Shown: positions 1 through 9,178, counted from the stretch's first letter. The stretch: DNA of 64,000 bases from an uncultured Hyphomicrobiales bacterium (GCA_903884435.1 CAISEY010000343.1:1-64000), one strand, 5' to 3'. Notes: generated by a model not told the origin, from the sequence alone. Program-made: numbers and translations.

Positions 1-1141
1 AGGGCAGCGTGGTGATCGACGAGGGCGGATCGAAATCCCAATGCGGCCAGTCGGACGCGTAAAGCAATTGCGTCTCGGCCTTCATTTTCTCCATGGTCGA
101 CTGGAGAAGCTTCATGTCCGTGCGCTCCAGCGGCTGGCTCGAATAGAACATCTCCTGCATGTATTCGCTCGGCAGGCGCTTGAGGCCTGGCGCCTCGCTG
201 GGGCGCATGAGCACTTCATGGTCGAGGCGCTGCATGATGTAGGGCACCCACGCGAGGCCGCTCTCGATCCAGATCAGCTTCAGTTTCGGGAAACGTTCCG
301 GCAGCGCGTTGACGACCCAGTTCGTCAGATGGATCAGGTTGAAATGCACGAAGGAGAGCGCGTGCATGGAGAGAAAGCGGTTGAGCTGGGTGAAGGACTG
401 GTCCTGCCAGATGATGCCCGAATGGAACGACAGCGGCTTGCCGGTTTCCTCGATCATCCGGTAGAGCCTCATGTAGGTGTTGTGCCAGATCGGCTTGAAA
501 CGCACCGAGCAGATGGTGAAGCCGACAATCTGCGGATGGTTGCCATATTCGCGCACGACGCGCTCGGCCTCCTCCGGCGTGTTGAAGGGCAGATAGGCGA
601 AGCCGATGAGCCGCTTGTCGAGCGGGAAAATCATCTCGGTGAGCCAGCGCATGTAGGCGCGGCCGAGATAGACCTCGACGTCCTCCATGGCGTTGAGCCC
701 GAGATTGAGCATCGCGGTGGGAAAAATCACCTGATAGTCGCAGCCCATGGCGTCCATGCTGCGTCGCATGATTTCGGTGAAGGACTCGCCGGGCTTGTCG
801 AAGCCGGGCGTTTTCTCGCGCGGTCCGTCCTGATGGGCGACGCGCCCGTCCATGCCCTGCAACGCGAGGCCAGGCGCGGCGGGCACCAGCGGGTTGTTGA
901 CGCCGCGCTTCTGCATGAGCTCCGCCGTGTTCTTCAACACGTCGTTTTCCATGAATTGCAGGATTTCAGGCCAGAATCGACCTTCCTGAATGTGCGCGTC
1001 CACGTCGACGATGAGATCGTAATCGTCGTACTGGCGCTTTTGTTGTTTCGTCGCGGCGTAAAGATAGTCGCGCGTGTCGGTTTCCGCAGTGAGTTCGGGA
1101 AGCTTTCGCACGCTGGCGGGGATTTTCAATTCATCGGGCAT
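1..1141 (-). CDS. Amidohydrolase family 2 protein, 3' end cut by window edge
   Basis: A TIM-barrel amidohydrolase of the ACMSD/amidohydrolase-2 type, likely hydrolysing or decarboxylating a cyclic or aromatic carboxylate; the substrate cannot be told. About 380 residues are visible from ATG at 1141. The N-terminal metal motif reads VDVDAHIQE (the DxH..E variant), HSGIIW lies at the central metal histidine and SDWPHWDFD at the C-terminal catalytic Asp. The reading frame is open to base 1, so the C-terminus is missing. It follows a Rieske ferredoxin gene by 36 bases on the same strand, so the two are probably co-transcribed, ferredoxin first. Confidence 0.85.
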   Translation of the reverse strand, partial: MPDELKIPASVRKLPELTAETDTRDYLYAATKQQKRQYDDYDLIVDVDAHIQEGRFWPEILQFMENDVLKNTAELMQKRGVNNPLVPAAPGLALQGMDGRVAHQDGPREKTPGFDKPGESFTEIMRRSMDAMGCDYQVIFPTAMLNLGLNAMEDVEVYLGRAYMRWLTEMIFPLDKRLIGFAYLPFNTPEEAERVVREYGNHPQIVGFTICSVRFKPIWHNTYMRLYRMIEETGKPLSFHSGIIWQDQSFTQLNRFLSMHALSFVHFNLIHLTNWVVNALPERFPKLKLIWIESGLAWVPYIMQRLDHEVLMRPSEAPGLKRLPSEYMQEMFYSSQPLERTDMKLLQSTMEKMKAETQLLYASDWPHWDFDPPSSITTLP

Positions 1142-1177
1142 GATCGGGCTCCGGACTGGAGAAGGACGGGACGGCTG

Positions 1178-1552
1178 TCAGGCGCCGCGGATCGTCGCGT
1201 AGACATCGCCGTTCTCGACGCGCAGTTTCACGCCGCGCAGGCGGACTTCGCTTTTCGCGGGATGGCGGCCGGTGCGAATGTCGAATTCAAAGCCATGCCA
1301 CGGGCAGGCGACGTTCATGTGCGTCTTCGAAAATTCACGACCGCGACCGGTGCGGTCCTCGTTCACCGCCTCGTCGGTGCGCGCGATCAGCTTGCCCTGG
1401 CACGCGGGGCCATCGAGATGCGGACACCGGTTCTCCCACGCGAAAAACTCGCCGCCGACGTGGAAGACTCCGAATTCGAATCCGTCGATCTCGAAAACCT
1501 GCTTGCCCGGATCCGCGAAGGACTCCACGCGGGCGACCTTTATTTCCGCCAT
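1178..1552 (-). CDS. Rieske [2Fe-2S] ferredoxin-like protein
   Basis: A 124-residue single-domain Rieske protein, likely a soluble electron carrier for an oxygenase. The cluster ligands are visible as CPHLDG (about residue 43) and CPWHG (about residue 83), the Cys-x-His and Cys-x-x-His pairs. No signal peptide or membrane segment is seen, so it should be cytoplasmic. No oxygenase alpha subunit or reductase is adjacent within the window; the downstream partner is the amidohydrolase. A role in ring oxygenation is inference from the fold alone. Confidence 0.88.
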   Translation of the reverse strand: MAEIKVARVESFADPGKQVFEIDGFEFGVFHVGGEFFAWENRCPHLDGPACQGKLIARTDEAVNEDRTGRGREFSKTHMNVACPWHGFEFDIRTGRHPAKSEVRLRGVKLRVENGDVYATIRGA

Positions 1553-1698
1553 GCTTCACTCCCCCGATGCCCCGCGCGCGGGACTGATTTTCGTGGAAGC
1601 TAGCGCGGCGAAGGCCGCCTTGGCAAGAGACGCGCGCGATTGACGAAGCGACGCGCGCTGCTACGCTGCGTGAAAAGAACACACGCGGAGGGCACCCC

Positions 1699-2745
1699 AT
1701 GCACCGACAAATCGCGCGTCCTTTCACGCGCCGGGCGCTCGTCGCCGGCGCCGCCGCCGGCCTCGCCGCGCCGGCCCTCGCGCAACAACTCGAAGCCGTG
1801 TCGCTCGGCATCGTCAATTCCGTCACCGACGTTGGATTCATGGTGGCGGACAAGCGCGGCTACTTTCGCGAGGAAGGGCTCGAGGTGAAATTCATCGAGT
1901 TCGATTCCGCCGCGCGCATGATCGCGCCGATGGCGTCGGGCGAGCTCAACGTCGGCAGCGGCGGCGTCTCCGCGGGCCTCTACAACGCCGTGGCCCGCGG
2001 CCTCGGCATCAAGATCGTCGCCGGCAAGAACCAGACGCCGCCTGGACGCTCGAGCCAGAAACTGCTGATGCGCAAGGATTTCCTGGATAGCGGCCGCTAC
2101 AGGACACTGGCCGACCTCAAGGGCATGAAGATCGCCAACGGCGCCGCGGGAAGTTCGGCGACGGCGCTGCTCGTGAAAATCCTCGACAAGGGCGGCCTGT
2201 CGATGAAGGACATCCAGGAAGTCTACATGAACTTCACGCAGCAGATCATCGCGCTGGAAAACCGGGCGGTGGACGCGGCGCTGACCGCCGAGCCGCAGGC
2301 GACGGAATCGATCCGCCGCGGCGCGGCGAGCATTCTCGCGGATTATGAAATCTACCCCGACCACCAGATTTCCGGCGTGCTCTATTCCGCCGATTTCATG
2401 AAGAACCGCCGCGACGCCGGCGTGCGTTTCCTGCGCGCCTTTCTGCGCGGCGTGCGCGATCACGAGGACGCGCTCGTCGATGGAAAAATGATCGGGCCCG
2501 GCGCCGACAAGATCATCGACATCCTGGTGGAATACGGCCCCATCAAGAATGGCGACGTCTATCGCTCGTTCGTGCTCGCGCAATGTCCGCCCAACGGCGA
2601 AAACAGCATCGCGAGCCTGAGCGAGGATCTCGCGATTTTCAGGCGTCTCGGCATCATCGAGGGCGACGTGAGCGTCGAGAAGGCGGTCGATGGAAGCTTC
2701 GTGGAGGCGGCGCTGAAGAGCATCGGACGCTACGTCCGCAAGTAG
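1699..2745 (+). CDS. ABC transporter substrate-binding protein, NMT1/THI5-like
   Basis: A 348-residue periplasmic binding protein of the NMT1/THI5 (NrtA/SsuA/TauA-like) fold, expected to deliver a small organic or sulfonate-type ligand to an ABC permease. The N-terminus has a twin-arginine-like signal (TRRALVAG, hydrophobic stretch, APALA-QQ cleavage), followed by the family-typical segment where GYFREEGLEVKF starts the binding lobe. ATG at 1699 has GGAGGG just upstream. No permease or ATPase is adjacent; the nearest compatible pair is at 22.1-23.7 kb. The ligand is unknown. Confidence 0.85.
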   Translation: MHRQIARPFTRRALVAGAAAGLAAPALAQQLEAVSLGIVNSVTDVGFMVADKRGYFREEGLEVKFIEFDSAARMIAPMASGELNVGSGGVSAGLYNAVARGLGIKIVAGKNQTPPGRSSQKLLMRKDFLDSGRYRTLADLKGMKIANGAAGSSATALLVKILDKGGLSMKDIQEVYMNFTQQIIALENRAVDAALTAEPQATESIRRGAASILADYEIYPDHQISGVLYSADFMKNRRDAGVRFLRAFLRGVRDHEDALVDGKMIGPGADKIIDILVEYGPIKNGDVYRSFVLAQCPPNGENSIASLSEDLAIFRRLGIIEGDVSVEKAVDGSFVEAALKSIGRYVRK

Positions 2746-2763
2746 GCGCCCCGTGCCGCGATG

Positions 2764-2792
2764 TTGACACCCGCGTTCCCGGTTGTTCTAGT
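2764..2792 (+). promoter_or_regulatory. Candidate sigma-70 promoter for the nitronate monooxygenase gene
   Basis: TTGACA at 2764-2769 is a perfect -35 box, followed by a 17-base spacer and TCTAGT at 2787-2792 (four of six -10 matches). Transcription would start near 2800, just ahead of the GGAGGAG ribosome site and the ATG at 2818. This argues against the upstream in-frame ATG at 2761, which lies before the -35 box. Confidence 0.5.
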
Positions 2793-2817
2793 CGGAGCAA
2801 CAAGCATGGAGGAGACG

Positions 2818-3909
2818 ATGGTCGCCACGGTAGCGATGCGCACGAAATTGTGCGACCTGCTTGGCGTCGACGCGCCGGTCATCAACGCGCCCATGAGCGA
2901 GGAGGCGGGACCGGAACTCGCCATCGCGGTTTCGCGAGCGGGCGGTCTCGGCATGCTCGGACATGGCGTGACGGACCTCGATCAGGTGCGCGAACACATC
3001 CGCGCGGTGAAGGCGGCGACGGACAGGCCGTTCGGCGTCGGGCTTTTGTTTCCGCTGGGCGACGCGCCCCCGAAGGCGACGCGCGAGGAGCCCGTCGAGG
3101 TCGCGGCCAGACCGATTCCGGCCTTTCTCGATCATCTCGTGGGGCCCGAGGGGTTGCCCGCGACCGTGAGCAACCGGCGCCAGGCGCTCGAGGTCGCCGA
3201 CCAGCGTCTCGACATCGCCATCGAGGAAGGCGTGAAAATTCTCACCTGCGGGCTTGGCGCGCCCGACCGCGTGATCCGGCGCGCGAAGGCCGCCGGCGTC
3301 TTCGTCATCGCGCTCGTCGGCAGCGTGCGCGCGGCGCGGGACGCGGAGGCGCGCGGCGTCGACGCGATCATCGCGCAGGGGCACGAGGCCGGCGGCCACA
3401 CGGGCCGCACGTCGACGCTCGTGCTCGTGCCGAAGGTCGTCGCCTCGGTCACGGTGCCCGTGATCGCCGCGGGCGGGATCGCGGACGGACGCGCGATGGC
3501 GGCGATGCTGCTGCTGGGCGCGCAGGGCGTGCTCGTCGGCACGCGCTTTCTCGCGACGCCCGAGGCGCGCACGGCGCCATCGCACAAACAGGCCATCGTC
3601 GACATGCGCGACGACGACACGATCATTTCGCGCTGCTTCACGGGCAAGCCGGCGCGCGTCATCCGCAACGCCTTCATCGACGCGTGGCGCGGCCACGAGT
3701 CCGAAATCCTGCCCATGCCCGCGCAGATGGACCTCGTGCGCGCGCTCGTCGAGCCGGCGAAGAAACAGGGACGCCTCGACGCCGCGAACTGGCCGACGGG
3801 CCAGGGCGCGGTGAACGTGAAACGGATCATGCCGGCCGCGGAGGTCGTGAACGAGTTGCTGGCGGAGGCGCGCGAGGCCTTCGCGCGCGGCGCGGCCATG
3901 GCGCGCTGA
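2818..3909 (+). CDS. Nitronate monooxygenase (2-nitropropane dioxygenase family)
   Basis: A 363-residue FMN-dependent TIM barrel that would oxidise alkyl nitronates such as propionate-3-nitronate to carbonyl plus nitrite, or act as a related flavin reductase. Family signatures are APVINAPM at the N-terminus, GLGMLGHG, the flavin-phosphate site GHEAGGHTGR and AAGGIADGR followed by GVLVGTRF. The ATG at 2818 is preferred because GGAGGAG sits six bases upstream and a promoter lies between it and the alternative ATG at 2761. It opens a plus-strand run of five genes: hydratase-lyase-like enzyme, acyl-CoA synthetase, acyl-CoA dehydrogenase and binding protein follow. Trans-2-enoyl reductase (FabK) is a related alternative. 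Confidence 0.85.
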   Translation: MVATVAMRTKLCDLLGVDAPVINAPMSEEAGPELAIAVSRAGGLGMLGHGVTDLDQVREHIRAVKAATDRPFGVGLLFPLGDAPPKATREEPVEVAARPIPAFLDHLVGPEGLPATVSNRRQALEVADQRLDIAIEEGVKILTCGLGAPDRVIRRAKAAGVFVIALVGSVRAARDAEARGVDAIIAQGHEAGGHTGRTSTLVLVPKVVASVTVPVIAAGGIADGRAMAAMLLLGAQGVLVGTRFLATPEARTAPSHKQAIVDMRDDDTIISRCFTGKPARVIRNAFIDAWRGHESEILPMPAQMDLVRALVEPAKKQGRLDAANWPTGQGAVNVKRIMPAAEVVNELLAEAREAFARGAAMAR

Positions 3910-3941
3910 CGCGCCGGACACTTTCAGGAGGAACGGACATC

Positions 3942-4796
3942 ATGGACATGAACGTGGCGAAGATGGCGCGGGACGCGGACCATCAGGTTGTCGTCGAATT
4001 CGAGGATCGCATCGCGTGGGTGCGGATCAACCGGCCCGAGAAGCGCAACGCGATCTCGCCGGCGCTCGCCGCGAAAATGTCGGAGACGCTCGACGCGCTC
4101 GAGACCGACGACCGCTGCGCCGTCGTCGTCATCACCGGCACGGGCGCGGCGTTTCACGCGGGCATGGACCTGAAGGAATTCTTCCGCGCCACGGACAGCA
4201 TGCCCGCCGACGCGCGCCGGCGCCTGTCGGAAATCAACTCCGACTGGCAATGGCGCCGCCTGCTCTATTTCGCCAAGCCCACCATCGCCATGGTCAACGG
4301 CTATTGCTTCGGCGGCGGCCTCAATCCGGTCTGCGCCTGCGACATCGCCATCGCGGCGGAGGAAGCGACGTTCGGCGTCTCGGAAGTGAACTGGGGAATC
4401 GTGCCCGCCGGCAACGTGCTCAAGTTGCTGTCGTGGGTTCTCTCGCCGCGCGACGGCATGTGGGTCGCGATGTCCGGCGAGCCCTTCGACGGCAAGAAGG
4501 CCGCGGAAATCCGGCTCGTCAACGAGGCGGTGCCCCTCGCGAAATTGCGCGAGCGCGTGCGCGAGATCGCGTTGAGCTTCGTAGGAAAGAACCCCTACGC
4601 GGTGCGCGCGACGAAACACGCGTTCCACCGCGTGCGCGACATGAACTTCGAGGATTCCGAGGATTATCTCTTCGCGAAGCTCGCGGAATCGCGCTTTCAG
4701 GATCCGGAAAAGGGCCGCGACAAGGGCATGTCGCAATTCCTCGACGAGAAGTCCTACCGGCCAGGCCTTGGCGCCTACAAACGCGAACCGAAATAG
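3942..4796 (+). CDS. Crotonase-fold enzyme of the hydroxycinnamoyl-CoA hydratase-lyase type (copy A)
   Basis: A 284-residue crotonase homologue that resembles p-hydroxycinnamoyl/feruloyl-CoA hydratase-lyase along its whole length: GMDLKEFFR, KPTIAMVNGYCFGGG, ATFGVSEVNWGI and the C-terminal MSQFLDEKSYRPGLGAYKR tail. The catalytic Glu equivalent to Glu143 of the Pseudomonas fluorescens enzyme is present (E148). The positions matching Ser123 and Tyr239, the latter contacting the phenolic hydroxyl, are Asn128 and Phe244. It may therefore hydrate or cleave a non-phenolic enoyl-CoA. AGGAGGA precedes the ATG. A paralogue lies at 12934-13773 in an inverted copy of the same gene set. Confidence 0.85.
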   Translation: MDMNVAKMARDADHQVVVEFEDRIAWVRINRPEKRNAISPALAAKMSETLDALETDDRCAVVVITGTGAAFHAGMDLKEFFRATDSMPADARRRLSEINSDWQWRRLLYFAKPTIAMVNGYCFGGGLNPVCACDIAIAAEEATFGVSEVNWGIVPAGNVLKLLSWVLSPRDGMWVAMSGEPFDGKKAAEIRLVNEAVPLAKLRERVREIALSFVGKNPYAVRATKHAFHRVRDMNFEDSEDYLFAKLAESRFQDPEKGRDKGMSQFLDEKSYRPGLGAYKREPK

Positions 4797-4806
4797 GCGG
4801 CGGACG

Positions 4807-6999
4807 ATGGATCTCGCGCGTTCCCGGGCCGGGGTCGAGGCGCTGCTCAATCCGAGCAATGTCGCGCTCGTCGGCGCCAGCGACCGTCCCGGAAGCTGGG
4901 CGGCGCGCACCTGGCACAGCCTGCACAAATACAAGTTCCCCGGAAACGTCTTTCCGGTGAACCCGGGCCGGGAAACGCTGCTGGGCGCGCGTTGCTATCC
5001 CGACCTCGCGTCGCTGCCGGAAGCGCCGGATCACCTCGTCGTCGTCGTGCCCGCCAAAGCGGTCGCGGCGACGTTGCGGGCTGGCGCGAAGGCCGGCGCG
5101 CGCAGCGCGACGATCCTCGCCTCCGGCTTCGAGGAAGCGAAGACGGACGAGGGCCGCGCGCTCGCCGCCGACCTCGCGCGCGCCATCGCCGAAACGGGGC
5201 TCGCGGTTTCAGGGCCGAACTGCCTCGGCAACATTTGCGCGCGAAGCAAGCTCGCGACGCTGAGCCAGGACGGCGAACTGTCGATGCGGGAGGGGCCCGT
5301 CGCGCTCGTCGGACAAAGCGGCGGCGTCGCGATTTTCGTCAATCGCGCCTTGCAGGACCGCGGGCTCGAAGCGGGCTACATCGTGTCCACCGGCAACGAG
5401 ACCGGACTGACGACAGCGGACTACCTCGCCTATTTCGCGACGGAGCCGGCGATCCGGGTCGTGCTCTGTTATTGCGAGGGCGTGAAGGACATCGCGACGT
5501 TCCGCGCCGCCTGCGAGGCGTTGCGCGCCGCCGGCAAGTCCGTCGTCATGTTCAAGTCGGGCCAGTCCGACGCGGGTCGCGAGGCGGCGCTGGCGCACAC
5601 CGGCTCGCTCGCCGGAAGCATCGAGGCCTTCGACGCGCTCGCGGCGGACCTTGGCGTCATCCGCGTCGACAGTTTCGACGACGCCATCGAAGTCACCGAA
5701 ATTCTCGTCCACTCGCGCGCGCCGGCGGGCCGTCGGCTCGGCGCGCTGTCCCTGTCGGGCGCCTATTGCGGCATGCTCGTCGACGCCGCCGCGCGGCACG
5801 GCATGACCTTTCCGCCGCTGGCGGAGGCGACCAACGCGAAACTGCGCGCGCTGCTCTCGGTTGGCGCCAGCTTCGGCAATCCGCTCGACGGCGGCTTTGG
5901 CGTGCTGACCAGCGAGGACACCTACGCCGCCTGCGTCGAAATCCTGGAAGGCGATCCGGGCGTCGACGCGCTCGTCATTCAGGAGGAATTGCCGCGCGAG
6001 CCGGGCGCGGACCGGCGCGGCGAACGCTATTTGAAGCGCGTCGAGCAATTCGTCGCGACGAAGGCGACGAAACCGGTCTTCCACACGACGATTTTATCGC
6101 ACGGGCAGAACGACCACAGCCGGGCGCTGCGGCGGGAACTGCCGCGTCTGACCTTTCTGCAAGAGGGAGGGAAATCGCTTCGCGCGCTCGATCTCGTCGT
6201 CTCCCGCGACGAACGCGAACGGCTGGCGGAGCCCGACGGCGCGGGCGCCATGACGCCGGAACAGGTCGCGCTCGCAGAGTCGCTGCGCCAGCGGGCGAAA
6301 GCCGGCGGCGGCGCGCCCGTCGCGCTCAACGAAGTCGATTCGAAAGCGCTGCTTCGCGCCTGGGGGATCGCGGCGGCGCGCGAGGAAATCGCCCGCGACG
6401 CGGCGGACGCCGTCGCGATCGCGAAGCGGATCGGCTTTCCCGTCGTGCTGAAGGCGGTTTCGGCGGATCTGTTGCACAAGTCCGACGTGGGAGGCGTGCA
6501 ATTGAATCTCGCGACGCCCGACGAAGTCGCGGCGGCCTGGCGCAAGATCGCGGACAATCTCGCGCGTCACGGATTCGCGGGCAAGCTCGATGGCATGCTC
6601 GTCGGTGAATTCGTGCGCGGCGGAATTGAACTCGTGCTTGGCGTGCATCACGATCCCGAGGCTGGCCCGACGGTTCTGTTTGGAAGCGGCGGCGTGTTGC
6701 TCGAACTCGTGAAGGACGTGGCCTTCGCGGCGCCGCCGGTCGGCGCGCGCAAGGCGGCGGCGCTGGTGGCGCGGACGCGCGCGGGGCAATTGCTGCGCGG
6801 CTATCGCGGCGGCGACGCGCACGACATCGCCGCCATCGAGGCCGCGGTGACGAACATCGGGCGGCTCGCGCGCGATCTCGGCGACGTGATCGAATCCATC
6901 GACGTCAATCCCTTCGTGTCGCGCCCCGGCGGCGGATGCGTCGCCCTCGACGCGCTGGCGATCCTGCGCGACCGCGTCTCCGGGAGGCCCGCGCGATGA
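4807..6999 (+). CDS. ADP-forming acyl-CoA synthetase, fused alpha-beta type (copy A)
   Basis: A 730-residue NDP-forming acyl-CoA synthetase that would convert a carboxylate, ATP and CoA to acyl-CoA, ADP and phosphate. Domains in order: CoA-binding Rossmann domain (VALVGASDRPGS near residue 20), succinyl-CoA-synthetase-like ligase domains with the phosphohistidine in AHTGSLAG (His264), and a C-terminal ATP-grasp beta domain from about residue 525 (FPVVLKAVS, LHKSDVGGV). ATG at 4807 follows the preceding stop by ten bases. It ends in a 4-base ATGA overlap with the acyl-CoA dehydrogenase gene, so the two are translationally coupled. It probably activates the acid handled by its neighbours. Confidence 0.88.
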   Translation: MDLARSRAGVEALLNPSNVALVGASDRPGSWAARTWHSLHKYKFPGNVFPVNPGRETLLGARCYPDLASLPEAPDHLVVVVPAKAVAATLRAGAKAGARSATILASGFEEAKTDEGRALAADLARAIAETGLAVSGPNCLGNICARSKLATLSQDGELSMREGPVALVGQSGGVAIFVNRALQDRGLEAGYIVSTGNETGLTTADYLAYFATEPAIRVVLCYCEGVKDIATFRAACEALRAAGKSVVMFKSGQSDAGREAALAHTGSLAGSIEAFDALAADLGVIRVDSFDDAIEVTEILVHSRAPAGRRLGALSLSGAYCGMLVDAAARHGMTFPPLAEATNAKLRALLSVGASFGNPLDGGFGVLTSEDTYAACVEILEGDPGVDALVIQEELPREPGADRRGERYLKRVEQFVATKATKPVFHTTILSHGQNDHSRALRRELPRLTFLQEGGKSLRALDLVVSRDERERLAEPDGAGAMTPEQVALAESLRQRAKAGGGAPVALNEVDSKALLRAWGIAAAREEIARDAADAVAIAKRIGFPVVLKAVSADLLHKSDVGGVQLNLATPDEVAAAWRKIADNLARHGFAGKLDGMLVGEFVRGGIELVLGVHHDPEAGPTVLFGSGGVLLELVKDVAFAAPPVGARKAAALVARTRAGQLLRGYRGGDAHDIAAIEAAVTNIGRLARDLGDVIESIDVNPFVSRPGGGCVALDALAILRDRVSGRPAR

Positions 7000-8168
7000 C
7001 GACCTTCGATCTCACGCAAGACCAGCGCGCGTTGCGCGACGCCGCGCGCACGTTCGCCCGCGAGGTCATCCGACCGACGGCGCTGGAGGTGGAAAAGGCC
7101 GGCGGCGTCGTGCCGGCCGACCTGATCCGGCGCATGGCGGGCCTCGGCCTCACGGGTCTCGACATTCCCCGGGAATTCGGCGGACAGGGATTCGACGCGC
7201 TGACGTCGGCGATTCTCGTCGAGGAAATCGCCTGCGGGTGGTTTTCCGCGGCGACCTACGCCGTCAACATGGCGGTGCGGCCCATCGTGCAGGCGGGCAC
7301 GCGCGCGCAAAAGGAAAAATTCGTGCCCGGACTGTGCCGCGGCGATCTCTTCGCGGCTTTCGCGCTCACCGAGCCGGAAACCGGCTCCGACGCGGCTTCC
7401 GTGCGCACGCGAGCGGTCCGCGACGGCGATTCCTGGGTCGTCAACGGCGCGAAGATTTACATCACCAACGGGGCGCGCGCCGATGTCGTGGTGGTTTTCG
7501 CGCGCACGTCCGACGAGGGACGCGGCAAGGGACTGACGCTGTTTCTCGTCGAACAGGGCGCGCCCGGCTTTTCCGTCGGTCAGCGATTCCGCACGCTGGC
7601 GCACGAGGCGAACCCGATCGCGGAACTGATCTTCGACAATTGCCGCGTCCCCGCCGAAAACATGCTCGGCGTCGAAGGCGAGGCCTTCGCCTACATGCAG
7701 AGGGATTTCGCGCAGACGCGCGCGATCTACGGCGCGCGCTGCGTCGGCGTCGCGCAGGCGGCGATGGATTACGCCTTGCAACACGCCGTGCGGCGCAAGC
7801 AGTTCGGGCAGGCCATCGCGAGTTTCCAGGGCATCCGCTTCAAGGTCGCGGACGTCCTGACGAAAATCGAGGCGGCGCGGGCGCTGACATACCGCGCCTG
7901 CGCGCTTGTCGACGCGGGGTCCGCCGAGGCGCAGGTCGCTGCCTCCATGGCGAAGAATTTCGCCAGCGACGTCGCCGTCGACGCGACCGCGGAGGCCATC
8001 CAGATCATGGGCGGCCACGGATTCATGCGCGATCACCCGGTCGAGCGTTTCTATCGCGAGGCCAAGCTGTTCGAGCTGGGCGACGGCACGCAGGAAGTGC
8101 TGCGGCTGCTCGTGTCGCGCGACGCCAACAAGAAGGCCGAAAGCGGAGAGAGCGCGCGGCTCGACTGA
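6996..8168 (+). CDS. Acyl-CoA dehydrogenase (copy A), Asp at the usual catalytic Glu position
   Basis: A 390-residue FAD acyl-CoA dehydrogenase forming a 2,3-enoyl-CoA. N-terminal helical domain, the FAD-contact AFALTEPETGSDA segment, KIYITNGA, and the C-terminal IMGGHGFMRDHPVERFYREAK are present. The residue aligned with the catalytic base (normally Glu in YEGT) is Asp in LGDGTQE, and no Glu occupies the alternative isovaleryl-type position (QTRA there). Activity on standard substrates is therefore uncertain. The start overlaps the synthetase stop (ATGA). Inverted counterpart: 9639-10793. Confidence 0.88.
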   Translation: MTTFDLTQDQRALRDAARTFAREVIRPTALEVEKAGGVVPADLIRRMAGLGLTGLDIPREFGGQGFDALTSAILVEEIACGWFSAATYAVNMAVRPIVQAGTRAQKEKFVPGLCRGDLFAAFALTEPETGSDAASVRTRAVRDGDSWVVNGAKIYITNGARADVVVVFARTSDEGRGKGLTLFLVEQGAPGFSVGQRFRTLAHEANPIAELIFDNCRVPAENMLGVEGEAFAYMQRDFAQTRAIYGARCVGVAQAAMDYALQHAVRRKQFGQAIASFQGIRFKVADVLTKIEAARALTYRACALVDAGSAEAQVAASMAKNFASDVAVDATAEAIQIMGGHGFMRDHPVERFYREAKLFELGDGTQEVLRLLVSRDANKKAESGESARLD

Positions 8169-8194
8169 CGACAGACGATCGATGGAGGGCAGCG

Positions 8195-9166
8195 ATGAGT
8201 GGACTCGCAAGAACCGGACGCCGCGGCTTTTTCACTCTGTGTCTGTCGCTCCTGACCATGTTCGGGATCGCGGCCACGGCGCGCGCGCAATCGAAGTTGC
8301 GCGTCGGCGTTTTGAAGATCGGCGGACAGACGAACGCGTGGGTCGCGCGGGAGCAGGGACTTTTCGGGAAGCGCGGGCTCGACGTGGACTTGACCTTCAT
8401 CCGCTCGGGGTCCGAGGGCGTCGCGGCGATGCAGGGCGGTTCGCTCGACATGATCATTTCAATTCCCGGCTTCGCGATCATCGGCAACGAGCGCGGCCTC
8501 GGCCTCGTCATGGTGTTGCAAAACCAGGTGGCGGCGAAAACGCCGCCGGACAGCGCGGCGCTGCTGGTGGGCGCGGATTCGGGGATCACGTCCCTCGCGC
8601 AACTCGCGGGCAAGCTCGTCGGCATCAACGCGTTGCACGCGCAGGAGGTCGTGTCGGCGCAGCACCTCATCCGCAAGGCGGGCGTGCCGCGCGACCAGAT
8701 CAAATATATCGAGACGCCCTACGCGGCGATGGGGGAGGCGCTGAAACGCGGCGATGTCGCGGCCATCGTGCCCGTCGAGCCCTTCGTGACGACGACGCTG
8801 CAACGCGGCATCGGCAAGGTGGCGGCCTGGGCCTACAACGAGGCGGTTCCGGAGCAGCCGACGGGGGCCTATTTCGCCAAGCGCGCCTGGGCGGAAGCGA
8901 ACCGCAAATCGCTGGCGCTCTATCGCGAGGCCATAGACGAGGCGAACGCGTGGCTGCTGTCGGACACGACGCGCGCGCGCGCCGCCGTGTCGCAATTCAC
9001 GGGTCTCGCGCCGGAACTCGTGGCGGCCATGCCGCTCATTCCATGGTCGACGAAAGTGGACGCGTCGAAATGGGCGGCCCTCGTGAGCCTGCTCAGGGAG
9101 GAAGGCGAAATCGAGAAGGACCAGAAGCCCGAGGATTTCATCCTCGAACTCGAACCCGCGAAATAG
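8195..9166 (+). CDS. ABC transporter substrate-binding protein, NMT1/THI5-like
   Basis: A 323-residue periplasmic binding protein with a signal peptide (basic GRRGFF, hydrophobic run, TARAQ cleavage near residue 31). The mature part has the SsuA/NrtA-like start LRVGVLKIGGQTNAW and ARE.GLFGKRGLDVDL. ATG at 8195 has GGAGGG ahead of it. It closes the plus-strand catabolic run after the acyl-CoA dehydrogenase, which suggests it imports the acid or a precursor degraded by that module. No permease or ATPase accompanies it. Confidence 0.83.
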   Translation: MSGLARTGRRGFFTLCLSLLTMFGIAATARAQSKLRVGVLKIGGQTNAWVAREQGLFGKRGLDVDLTFIRSGSEGVAAMQGGSLDMIISIPGFAIIGNERGLGLVMVLQNQVAAKTPPDSAALLVGADSGITSLAQLAGKLVGINALHAQEVVSAQHLIRKAGVPRDQIKYIETPYAAMGEALKRGDVAAIVPVEPFVTTTLQRGIGKVAAWAYNEAVPEQPTGAYFAKRAWAEANRKSLALYREAIDEANAWLLSDTTRARAAVSQFTGLAPELVAAMPLIPWSTKVDASKWAALVSLLREEGEIEKDQKPEDFILELEPAK

Positions 9167-9178
9167 CCCACGCGGCGC

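Noticed and set aside
2583-3950. Plus-strand extension reading into the hydratase-lyase-like gene (frame from 2583)
   Set aside because: The first 450 codons are an out-of-frame shadow of the nitronate monooxygenase gene; the real start is the ATG at 3942 with AGGAGGA.
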